64,000 nucleotides of DNA from Pleodorina starrii (Eukaryota > Chlorophyta > Chlorophyceae > Chlamydomonadales > Volvocaceae). A program made the translations under genes and the position numbers. Below, piece after piece: positions 31,701-41,436 of this stretch. The stretch's first letter is position 1. Every line of letters begins with the position of its first letter. The notes under the pieces are model-generated. The model was not told the DNA's origin. It searched no databases and was given only the letters and a program-made list of their open reading frames with translations. The stretch covers positions 7,818,001 through 7,882,000 of the forward strand of contig BRXU01000001.1 in the NCBI GenBank assembly GCA_030267565.1. The letters are read 5' to 3'.

Positions 31701-34315
31701 AAGGCGGGGTTCTCGGAGTCGGGCAGCGTCGTCTCCTTGTGGATCCTGAATCCGCGATTTAAATCCGAATCCAAGTTCAAATTCGAGCGGAGATGCGGTA
31801 TGGAGAGATCCAAAAGTATAAAGATATTGAGGGAGGACAGGAAGAGATGGAGATCGAGATGCAGGACGAGGGGGGAGAAGATTTTGATTGAGATCCAGAT
31901 CCAGATCCAGATCTAGATCCATGTCACTTCTGATTTCTACCACCCCTACCAACCACCCGCCCGACCATCCTCCACCCAAACAACAGCCATTACAGCCAGG
32001 CCCCCTTCCTACACACACACACGCTTTCTCCAGCTGCGGCTCTCACCGCTTGTTACCCGCGGGGCCCCCAACCCAACCCCCAACCCAGCCCCCCAACACC
32101 CCCCCCAACCCATCCCCCCAACCCACCAGTCCTTTCCGCCCAGGAAAGAGCCGTCCAATATGACCAACTGACAGGACCCCACCGGGGGGGCATCCAGGGC
32201 TGAGGGAGAGAGGGGGGGAGGGGGAGGGGGGGAGGGGGCGGCGGGGGAGGAGGGGATGGTTTGGGGAGTCATCCACGTATAGGCCGGAGCCCGTGAACGG
32301 TAACGTATGGGGGATTATAGACGTATAGGCCGGAGCCCTTACCGTATGAGGGGGGGGGGTTACGGGGGGTTATCCACGTATAGGCCGGAGCCCGTGAACG
32401 GCGAACGGCAATAACAGCCATCACATGGTTCAAATGACAGTAAATCAAAGTGAACGCGTGTGACTCCTTCCCTGCCGCCAACGCTTCTACGAAGGCCTGA
32501 CGAGCCGTACCCAAACATACACACACATGCCCGCCATGCACGCAGCACTCTCCCCTCCCCCTCGCCTCCTCCCCCCCCACCCACCCCGCCCACCCACCCA
32601 CCCACACACCCACGCCACACTCACGTGCATCCAGCCTCAACGCGTGTCGGGGACATCCGGGCACCCCCACCGCCATGTCCCCCACCCGTACACCGGCAGC
32701 CACCGTCGTCACATCCACGAAATGAAGCAGGTACGTGTCGGTCTGCACAGGGGGGGAGGGGGGAGGGGGGAAGGGGGGTTACGGATGTGTATTGGTGTGT
32801 GTGGGGGGTGAGAGGGGCGTGCGTGTGTGTATGTGTGTATGGAGAGGGGTGTGGTGTGGTGGGCGTGAGGGGTGTGGTGGGGAGGGTGTGAGGCGAGGGG
32901 CTCACGGCGGATGCGGGAAATGAAGAGTGAAACTCGCCATGCGTCATGTCCCATGGGATGTTGGGGTACAGAGGGGGTACACAGGGGGTACAGGGGTTGG
33001 GGCATCTGCGGAGACCGGCCTCGGGGCAGGGGGGCGAGGGGCAGGTGCCGGGCGGGGAAACGTTGGGGACACACCCCCACCCCCCTCCACATCCCCCACC
33101 CCCCCTCCCCCAACACACACACACACACACACGCACACCCCACACCTCCGCCTCCCTCACCTCCGTTTGAATGGCGGGCAGGTGCCCCCCCAGCTCCGGC
33201 GGCAGACTGAGACCGATACCCTTGCGGGGTGCGGCCCCCGCCGTGAGGGAGTAGGTGGAGAACCCCCCCGGGCAGCAACACACGTCCAGGAACTGAAACG
33301 GCGCGGAGCGGCCCGAGATGAAGTGGTCGTTGGTCTCTGAAGCGGCGGGGGGGGGAGGGGAGGGGAGGTGAGAGGGTGTGTGTGGGAGGAGGAGGGGGAG
33401 GGGGAGGAGGAGGTGGTGGGAAGGAAGGGCGTTCCCTCGCCGCGGTTTCGTCTTTTCATGACCGGTACCGGTATTATATTCCCACCAAGGCCAACCGGAG
33501 CCCAACCGTCCCCCCCCCCCCCGGCACCAGGAGACAGGAAGGATTTTTCTGATTTGATACCGGTACCGTTAACGGGCTCCGGCCTATACGTGGATAACCC
33601 CAGGAGCCCAACCGCCCAACCACCGACTCGACCGACCCACCATCGATCTCGTGCATGATGTACCGCATGCGCTGTCGTACACGTACGACCGGTGTAAGGA
33701 AGGTAGGGAGGGGGACAGAGGGGGGCGGCGACGTTTTTGAGTTACTCGGCTGTCATGCGACCATGTCATGGACTCAAGGGGAGGTGCTCGGCGCGATGGC
33801 AGGCGGCCGGCGGGTGGCGAGTGACGGGCGTGGGTGGCGAGTGACACACCACATTCGCCCGACCCACCGACCCCCACCGGCCCCGGGGCCCCCCCTCGAG
33901 CACCGTAGACCGTACTCCGCTGCGCTTCATTTCCCGCCCCACCGACCCACCGACCCACGGGCACCCGCCCACCCACCTCCAGCATCTCGTGCCGCATCTC
34001 CTGCCCCGCCGCCGTCTTCTTCCGGGTCGCCGCAACCGCCCGGCTGCGTGCGTCGCCCCCCATGCCCGCCCCCGCCCCCGCCCCGCCGCCCCCCCGCGCC
34101 TTGCCCCCGCCTCCCCCGCCCCCACCTCCCCCGCCCATCCCCATGGGCCCCGGCATGGGCATCGGCATTGGCATTGGCGCCGGCCCCATTCCAATACCGC
34201 CCATTCCCATACCCATACCCATTCCCACCCCCACGCCGCCCATGGGCCCCGGCATGGGCATGGGCACCGGCATCCCCATGGGCCCAGGCCCGGGGCCCAT
34301 TCCCGGATACATCAT
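28798..34315 (-). CDS. FtsJ-like SAM-dependent methyltransferase with CCCH zinc finger
   Basis: Ten exons in transcript order: 34315-33977, 33671-33641, 33336-33161, 32742-32625, 32199-32127, 31745-31433, 31094-30903, 30611-30462, 30057-29932, 29505-28798. They sum to 2226 nt, 741 residues, all phases matching. The start is supported by an in-frame TAA two codons upstream. Residues 1-113 are Gly/Met/Pro-rich. A Rossmann methyltransferase follows: motif I FLDVCCCPGGFSTYSL (139-154), QLVILDGSFLGG with Asp237 (232-243), and LAPGGVLVLRL (286-296). This is the FtsJ/RrmJ-like pattern of 2'-O-RNA methyltransferases; the substrate is unknown. Residues 434-453 form a C-x8-C-x5-C-x3-H zinc finger (C434, C443, C449, H453), an RNA-binding module. 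The C-terminal 235 residues are low complexity and end TIEIEDDETLVAMLDYLGR. The 31-nt second exon is very short. The K-D-K-E catalytic set could not be fully assigned. Confidence 0.87.
29541..29572 (-). repeat. Dispersed repeat family B, partial copy
   Basis: GTAAGAGAAAAGATACCGC followed by AGCGAAGG, in the last intron of the FtsJ-like gene, 60 bp from a family A relic. Confidence 0.6.
29631..29660 (+). repeat. Dispersed repeat family A, diverged copy
   Basis: GGTTATCCACGGTTAGGC followed by TGGAGCCCTATGA, in the last intron of the FtsJ-like gene. Confidence 0.6.
30205..30330 (+). repeat. GATA/TAGA microsatellite
   Basis: Imperfect GATA-type tetranucleotide run of about 120 bp in the FtsJ-like intron 30058-30461. 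An ACCCTAAAACCCT telomere-like unit follows at about 30361. Confidence 0.85.
30708..30742 (-). repeat. Dispersed repeat family B, partial copy
   Basis: TTAAAAAGAAGTACCGCAGC followed by GGAGGGACGAAGG, in the FtsJ-like intron 30612-30902. Confidence 0.65.
31247..31304 (+). repeat. Dispersed repeat family B copy
   Basis: Repeated CCGTCT units, then CCCTTCGATGCGGTATCTTA and a T run, in the FtsJ-like intron 31095-31432. Confidence 0.6.
31385..31412 (-). repeat. Interstitial telomere-type repeat
   Basis: AAACCCTAAAACCCTAAACC lies 20 bp from the splice donor of the FtsJ-like exon at 31433-31745. Confidence 0.7.
32269..32402 (+). repeat. Dispersed repeat family A, three copies in one intron
   Basis: Three same-orientation copies at 32269-32305, 32313-32345 and 32369-32402, each with CGTATAGGCCGGAGCCC. 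Their ends differ (GTGAACGGTAACG, TTACCG, GTGAACGGCGAACGGC). They lie in the FtsJ-like intron 32200-32624. Confidence 0.8.
33530..33599 (-). repeat. Dispersed repeat family A copy (extended)
   Basis: Reverse-orientation copy with both core and extension: GGATTTTTCTGATTTGATAC, then GTTAACGGGCTCCGGCC, then TATACGTGGATAACC. It lies in the FtsJ-like intron 33337-33640. Confidence 0.8.
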
Positions 34316-36058
34316 GGGTTACCGCGCCCCAACCAACCCCCACACACCTCCCTCCCCCGCGTCGCGCTAAAACCCTAACGCCTCCGGGCCCCCCCTCCCA
34401 ACTGCAGATCCTTCAAACAAGATCCGCCGCTCCGCCGTCGGGATGGGATGCCCCCCGCAGCCCCCGCAGCCCCCGCCGGGTCGCCTGGGCGGTCCTCGAG
34501 CGCTCCGAAACCCGCTGCGGCGGTGCCCCGGGGCAGTGCACTCCTGCCGCCCTCCGGCCTCCTGTCCGCAAGCTGGGCCCTCCTGCCGGCCCTCCCGGCC
34601 CGCCTGCCCGCCTGCCTCAGCCTGAGCCACAGGTTCAATGCGAGATGGGGCGCTGCGAGGTGGGGGACGGAGCCCCCCGGTAGCACTCCCCCCTCCCCTC
34701 CTGGTATGTGTGTGGATTGAAGGTGGGGTGGGGTGGGGGGCGGTACTCCTCGCAGGGAGACGGGCGGGCAGACGGGCCGGAAGGCAGGCAGGCAGGTAGG
34801 CAGGTAGGCCGGCAGGCGCGTTGGGCCGGACCCAGTGGAGACACGACGCGCGTCGCCACACGCGGCAAGAAGGCTCCGGGCTCCGCTGCCCTCCTGGTTG
34901 CTCCCCTAGATTTGCTCTCCTGGATTTGCTCTCCTGGATTTGCTCTCCTGGATTTGCTCTCCTGGATTTGCTCTCCCTTTTGGGTTATTGCGCGGGAGCC
35001 CGGCGAGCCCACCACGGCGTGGCGACGACTGAGGCATTGCAGCGCGCCAAGCCCGGAGCGGCACGATTGCGGGCGGATGGGGTGCGAAGGGGCGGGGTGC
35101 CATGGACTTCGGTTGGCAGTTGTCAGCGTTCGAAGAGGACGAGGCGAAACGCTGCGTGAACCATGAACCTCGTGTGCGTTGCTGGCTGAAAGCGCTGGCT
35201 GTAAGGTGGTCTTTGGCAATCGGTACAGGTGCCCTAGAACGCGCCGAGTTTGGGCGAGCTGCTGCCTTCTGCTCGTCCCGCACTGCAGAGCTACGTGGAG
35301 CCCCAAGGTGATTGCAGCGGGTACAAACGCAATAACAGTTTTACGTACACACCTGCTTTGCTCCTCCGGGCGTAAGGGGTGACTTTGTCACAGCGCGAAC
35401 GCCAAGCCACAGCGGCGTGCAGCAGGTAAGGATTATTTTATTGCACCACTACAACACAGAGCGCGCTGTAGGTACTCCTAGCAGACTTGTGTAGCTTTGC
35501 AGTTGGATGCGACATCTTAACGACTCTGAACTCATAGGGTTGGTTATGTTGAGCCGGTTGACCCGGCACAAGTTTTCTGACACGGCAACTGGCAGCAGAC
35601 GAGCAGCCGGGCGTTACAGAAGCGATGGGCTAACGGTGTTGGGCTGTTGACGGGCCCCCTAACGAACATAACGTACATACCGGTCGGATGCCGAAAAGTA
35701 TCGACGTTGAACTCTATTGGCTCAACGACAGTCTGCAAACTGAGGCATGATCTGTAATATTCGATCATGATGAGAAATGCGCTGTAATAGCGGACCGACG
35801 GCCCATGGACCCGTTCGATGGACGGGTCCCGCAATTGGTATTGGCGGGGGACAGTTCCATTGTTGCAAGCTCATGTGTTCAAGGAACATGAACTGTGGGA
35901 TTATAAGATGTCATGAGCGTAAGGGTTGCGGGTGCTGGAAACTTTCCATGTGGGCCCTATATCCTTGAGCCGCATGCGACAAAAGTCTCTCACTTGGCAT
36001 TGCTTCCTTCTCTTCCAGGGTTTATCCTCGTTGAACTGCCAGCGAGGCTTGACTCAAG
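34316..36058. promoter_or_regulatory. Divergent spacer, FtsJ-like gene / eS4 gene
   Basis: About 1.7 kb between two divergent start codons. It holds a CCCTAA telomere-like unit at 34367-34380, GC-rich sequence with weak ORFs at 34385-34690, a 14-bp minisatellite at 34908-34977, and a markedly lower-GC segment from about 35100 to the eS4 start. A TTCTCTTCCAG at 36008-36018 looks like a 3' splice site of an intron in the eS4 5'UTR. No further gene is supportable. Confidence 0.45.
34908..34977 (+). repeat. 14-bp minisatellite
   Basis: Five tandem copies of GGATTTGCTCTCCT, the first and last with one change. Confidence 0.85.
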
Positions 36059-39000
36059 ATGGTGCGCGGTCCCAAGAAGCACCTCAAGCGGCTCAATGCC
36101 CCCTACCACTGGATGCTTGACAAGCTGAGCGGCATCTTCGTAAGTCTATTAGGAGTTAGAACATTAAACTGTTGACAGCTTAGTTGCTCCTTGAAGTCCG
36201 GCAGCGGTTCGGCGGCGCCGTGGCAGAACAACTTGCTGGCGCTTCTGGTCGCCTTGGAAACTGTAGCTGACTATTGGGCTCGATGTCCTCGTCTTTTTAT
36301 TCGACTCCAGGCTCCCAAGCCGTCCGCTGGTCCTCACAAGCAGCGGGAGTGCCTGCCGCTGCTGCTCATCCTGAGGAACCGGCTGAAGTGAGTAGTTCCA
36401 TTATTGGCTCTTGGCTATTTGTTTAGTCTTTTGGCTGAAATATATCAGCACAACACGGAGCTGGCGCGGTATTCATACCTGGAAGCAGCAGAGCGGCGGC
36501 TTGGACGGCGGGATGTTGGCGGCCAGCGGCCCAGGAGCAATGGCGGGAGCAAGGCAGAATACTGGGCTGCAGCGGCAATGTTTGAAATTCAGTTTCAACG
36601 GAAGCCGCCGTGCCTTTCGGCTGGCTAGCCCGGAGCGCCATCCCAAGTGTCGAGTGTGTCAGCTCTGCATTCTTAGTCCTAATTGTTCAGCAACTCTTGG
36701 ATGCTGCAATTCGACGGACTCCCATATGACAGCAGCTAGCGGGGGCCTTGAAGAAATATGCCTGTCTCTCGGTTGGCCACCCGCCATCCCATCCACTGGC
36801 AGCCCATATCCAACCCGCCTGGGCGACTCCGGCGGGACTCTGCATCAGCTGTTTCTCGCCAAATACTTCATCCGCGCCGCTGGCTGCACGCTCAGATTTC
36901 GGGGACCGTCTCTGCACCTGCGTGATCCCCACCCCACAGGTATGCCCTCACCGGCAAGGAGGTTCAGTCGATCCTCATGCAGCGGCTGGTGAAGGTGGAC
37001 GGCAAGGTCCGCACCGACCACACCTACCCGACCGGCTTCATGGATGTGATCAGCCTCGAGAAGACGGACGAGAACTTCCGCCTGGTGCTGGACACCAAGG
37101 GCCGCTTCGTGGTCCACCGCATCAGCAAGGAGGAGGCCGCCTACAAGCTGTGCAGGGTGAGCAGCCCCGGACCACCCGGGACTGGGGACGACGGCGATGG
37201 CACCGCTCCCCGGGCTCTAGCGCAGCTGCAGCAGCAGCACGACATGCTGGGGTGTTGAAAAAACCCAAGACAGAATGTGCTTAGCTACGGCGCAGGGCCT
37301 TCCGCCTGGTCTTCTGGAGTCCCAGACCCCAGAAGACACAACAGCGTCCCTCTTCACGGGAGGGTGGGGTGTGGGGAAAATTTCATGTGATCCCGAAATC
37401 ATGTTACTTGCCCTCGCGCATGCACTTTGAAGTCCGTCATGGGGCAAGGATCAGATGTGGTGGCCGGAGCGATCTGGGTCGAGTCGTCAGTCATCAGCTA
37501 CGTAGTGCTTTGCGCTGTGTGCTCTGCGGCTGGGCGCTTTGTTGTCGCATCGGTTCTCGCCAACCTGGAAGCTCAACTGACCGCCGCGATGTGCCCTTTT
37601 GGGAACTCGCCCGCTTGTCGTGCCATCAGGTCCGCAAGGTTCAGTTCGGCAAGGGCGGTGTGCCGTACGTGGCGACCCACGACGGCCGCACCATCCGCTA
37701 CCCGGACCCGGAGATCAAGGTGAGCAACCGCTCATCTGGAGCGGCGGTGGGGTCTCTGTTGGGAGCTGGCTGGGAGAACTGGGGGAGCCACTTGGCTATC
37801 GAGGTGCCACGTCGGACTCGGGGTTCGAATTATACAGCGCCCCTGGGGGTTCCAACGGGGCGGGCTCGGAGGTGCATACGCAAGGCTGATGGTTGTCGCG
37901 TTTGAGCCGCCAGGAAGCAGTTGCTGGTCTACTGAGGACGCGTATCAGCGGATGGCGCCAAGATGGCTCATGGGAAGTTTCGGAAGGTACCCTGGCAATG
38001 AAGGAGTTCAGAGCCGAACCATTCAGTATCGGACAGCCGACCTTATTTTGAAGGGCGTGCTGTGTATCGGTATAGGAACCCCAGAGGCTCAAGCTCAACT
38101 CTTATCAACTGTGCCGCATGTCTCCGGTGTGTTTTGACTTTTCAAACGCGATGCCGACTGAGCCATTGGGAATGAATGGGGCGCTTCGGGCTGTGTTATT
38201 GAATCCCTCCGCAATTTTCAGCCTGCGCCTGCCGCCAGCTATTTGACGGATGCAATCCCTGGAGGGATTGCTGGTAGCTGCCCTCGGGGGTTCGGCCCTG
38301 GTATTTTGGGGGACATGGCTGTTGGGTTGTGCAATTCGCTGGGACGTGGCTGCTGGTGTGAATTAAAGTGCGGGACGGAGGCTCACACTAAGGCGGAGAG
38401 GTCTGCTTGGCCGACTGAAGGGGAGCACCGTGGTATGCATGAATGTCCGTACCATTGAATTCGTTTTGGGAAAGGTTCGGTATGCTGGGTGCGACGGCAT
38501 TTTGTGAAATTCCTGGTTTGTGGTGTTTCTGTGACGGTGCCTCTCGGGAGACGGGGCATCTCGGGAGACTGATGCGTGAAGCATGTTGGTTGGTTGGTTG
38601 CGGTGTTGGCAGTCACACTTGGTCCCGGGGCAGTTGCGTGAATCCTTGCGACCTGCCCCCCCCCCGTGCCACCGTCCCTTGTCCATGCGCCCCTCTATTA
38701 TTGAGTCCGCCTGTCGTCACTGCACATCTGCCCATCCGTCCATCGGTCCTATCCTTCGACCCACCCATTCACTGGCTCAATTCATCTATCATCCTATGTG
38801 GCTGGCTGCTGTGAGCCACTGGTGCGCCAGCTGCCTTCCGGGACAGCCACATACCCTCGTCACCTCATTTGTCACCGCTCTCGTGAAGCTCCACTGCTGC
38901 CGTTGACGCGATCCTCCCCACCACCTGCCCGTCCCCCTTATCTTCCCAGGCCAACGACTCGGTCATGCTGGACATTGAGACCGGCAAGATCAAGGAGTTC

Positions 39001-39637
39001 GTGAAGAACGACATTGGCGCCCTGGTGATGGTGACTGGCGGCCACAACGCCGGCCGCGTGGGCAAGATCGTCCACAAGGAGAAGCACAAGGTGAGTGCAT
39101 GTGTGTTGAAAGAGTGGGCTGGGCTGGTGGGCATTTGAAGCAGATGAGAGTAAAACGTAATGACCCGAGGGGAACAAGGGCTGTGTTTCGGCGGCATCGG
39201 CGTTGATGAGGATGGTTTCTTGGGGGTTCCTGTCCCCACTCGTCCCTCGTTTGGGGGAGATACAGACCAGCTCTGAGCCATGTTGCCGCCTTCGTACCAG
39301 AAACCCGCACAGCGCGTCATTTTGCACTAGCCGCCTGTCCCTTTTTCGCTCCGACCCCACCCACCCCATCCCCCGTCACGCACACGCATAAGTCGCGCTC
39401 CCGCGCTCCTTTTTCTCAATCGAACACATTCTTTTGTTCGCTCGTTTGAACCTTCAGGGCTCGTTCGAGATTGTGCACATTGAGGACGCTGCCGGCAACC
39501 GCTTCGCCACCCGCCTGACGAACATTTTCGCCATCGGCAAGGAGGGCAAGCCGCTCATCAGCCTGCCCAAGGGCAAGGGTATCCGCCTGACCATTATCCA
39601 GGAGCAGAAGAAGCGCTACGAGGCCGCCTCTGCGTAA
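36059..39637 (+). CDS. RPS4: 40S ribosomal protein eS4 (RPS4)
   Basis: Component of the small cytosolic ribosomal subunit. Six exons: 36059-36139, 36311-36387, 36940-37156, 37630-37719, 38950-39090, 39458-39637. Together they are 786 nt and 261 residues, the usual length for eukaryotic eS4. The start [15 protein letters not shown] replaces the common [15 protein letters not shown]. Diagnostic stretches follow: [67 protein letters not shown] (the KOW segment), and [18 protein letters not shown] near the C-terminus. It has the S4-type RNA-binding, central and KOW domains of the family. Unlike all its neighbours it has no low-complexity insert. Its introns are long (up to 1230 bp) and less GC-biased, and most donors are GTGAG or GTAAG. 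TGTAA occurs at 39734-39738 and 40009-40013; either may be the polyadenylation signal. Confidence 0.97.
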
Positions 39638-39702
39638 AGCCGCCAGCGCGCGTGCTGCTGTCTTGAGCGATGCCGCGACTGCTGCGCGTGGACGCAAGGC
39701 CG

Positions 39703-39735
<33 letters not shown>

Positions 39736-41436
39736 TAACGCTGCTGCTGTTGCTGCCTGCTGCCGTGCCGGTCCCATCCTGGATTTGGGGGTGTTGCCGT
39801 GGCAGTGGCCCAATGGAGCCCCGGGCGGGGGTCATTTTGGTCCTGCTGCAGGCCTTCCTCTCAGGCGCGGTCGCGCCCGGGCTACGGAGGTGTCTGCTTC
39901 GGGGGAGGCCTCGGTTGAGGTAGCGGCCGCAGCCGTGTGGCGAGGGTGGTGGAAGAGAGAAAAGCACAACACCTTGAGAAATCTGCCGCCGGGGTGCGCA
40001 GGCGCCGGTGTAACCCCGTGCGAACCAGCGCAGCGCTTGCTTTCCTCGCCTCTGGATTGGGCATCTACTTTTGCTAGCCGTAGACACCGTGCCTCACCGT
40101 GTCCTAGCAGCGCGTCAGCAGCGCCTGTACCCTCAAGACTGCAATTACCGCCAACGTGGCAACATGCGACTTGCACCCGACTACCGACCGGACGACAGGA
40201 TGACGTTCCGACTGAAAAAGGAACATGCGGGAAACGCGCGCGCGTTTGATCCAGCCAGCCGGACGCACCAGGTACAAGAGGACTTACGAAGACACAGCAA
40301 AAGTCGCATTAAGCGAGCAACACTAGTCATAATCCCAAACACCTTGCAGTGTACCACTAGCTCACAGGAGGCTGTCTGGTACGGGGGCAGCAACACTGGC
40401 GGCAGCAACACGGCCGGGGGCGGCGGTAGCGTGAACACCCCCACCAGGCACCAGCCCAACCTCCACCCAACCTCCCCACATCAAGGCGTCGTCTGGGGAC
40501 ATCCTTTGCAGGCCCGCGACTTTCCGAGTAACCTCCGCAGCAGCAGTCGTATTCGTATTTGATACAGTGGGTCTCCAGGCCCCCACCACCGGAGGGGTAG
40601 AGCCGGCGGGGCTGGAGGCAGTGGGGGCTAGGGGGTGCAGCTGTGTGGCGTGTGCCGCCGTTTCACTTACTGCGAATGATGCTGTCAAGAGTGCGGCCTG
40701 TGCTGACTGTGCCTCGGGCGCGACCTTACTGGGTGGACGTGTACGCTCATTCGTGGAGCCGTTTGCACAGGTTTGCAGCGACAAGCAATCAGCAGTTCAC
40801 GTACCCCCGAGATAATGATCATGGTCACGCAACCGTCTGTCTGTTCTCGCGTTGCGCGGTGCTGGGGCAAGGCGGGATGACTGTGACGTCGCCGACGTGA
40901 CCGACAGGCCGAGAGGGCGCATGTCGGGGGGGAACCACGTCGTCACCCAGCAAGGACTGCGCACTGTGTCGACCCAGAACGCCACCTTTTCATATCCATC
41001 TGATTGCTTATTTAATGCTTCCATGAAATTACCGTAACTGTTGCATACATACGGGCCAGGGCGGCGCTGATCGTACCGCTCGCGAGCATCGCATCCCGCA
41101 GTCAAGGCTAGCTTGCAAACGCGCATGTGGCAAAGAGCTGCAGACCCTTACGGTTTACGTGAGTTCGTTTCCTCGAACATTCGAAGCAAGCAGCGCAGCA
41201 TTGAAAACGGTCACTTCGTAAGCGTCACGTCCACACGACCCCGCCAACCCGTCAGCCAGCCATGGAGCTCCCTGAGAGTGGCCAATAAAGAAAAAGAAGA
41301 TGCCGCAGCGGAAAAGGGGGGAACCGGATTTCGGGGAAACACCCAACCGCCGCAGCCACACACGCCCATCTAACTAACCAAACAACCAACCAGCCACCTG
41401 ATCTATCCGCATACCAACGGCTTCCCAACCTGTCTG
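39638..41436. other. Convergent spacer, eS4 / DNAJC11 genes
   Basis: About 1.8 kb with no supportable gene. It holds a CTG run at 39706-39731, TGTAA at 39734 and 40009, GGCAGCAACAC direct repeats near 40386-40412, and a family B fragment at 41283-41312 (AAAGAAGATGCCGCAGCGG). Confidence 0.55.
41283..41312 (-). repeat. Dispersed repeat family B, partial copy
   Basis: AAAGAAAAAGAAGATGCCGC followed by AGCGG, 125 bp past the DNAJC11 stop codon. Confidence 0.5.

Noticed and set aside
34385..34690. Upstream coding exon of the FtsJ-like gene
   Set aside because: An in-frame TAA directly precedes the ATG at 34315 and no phase-compatible donor was found, so this is treated as 5' flank.
35500..36000. 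Possible small genes upstream of eS4
   Set aside because: The open frames are short, without recognisable motifs or splice partners, and lie where the eS4 promoter and 5'UTR are expected.
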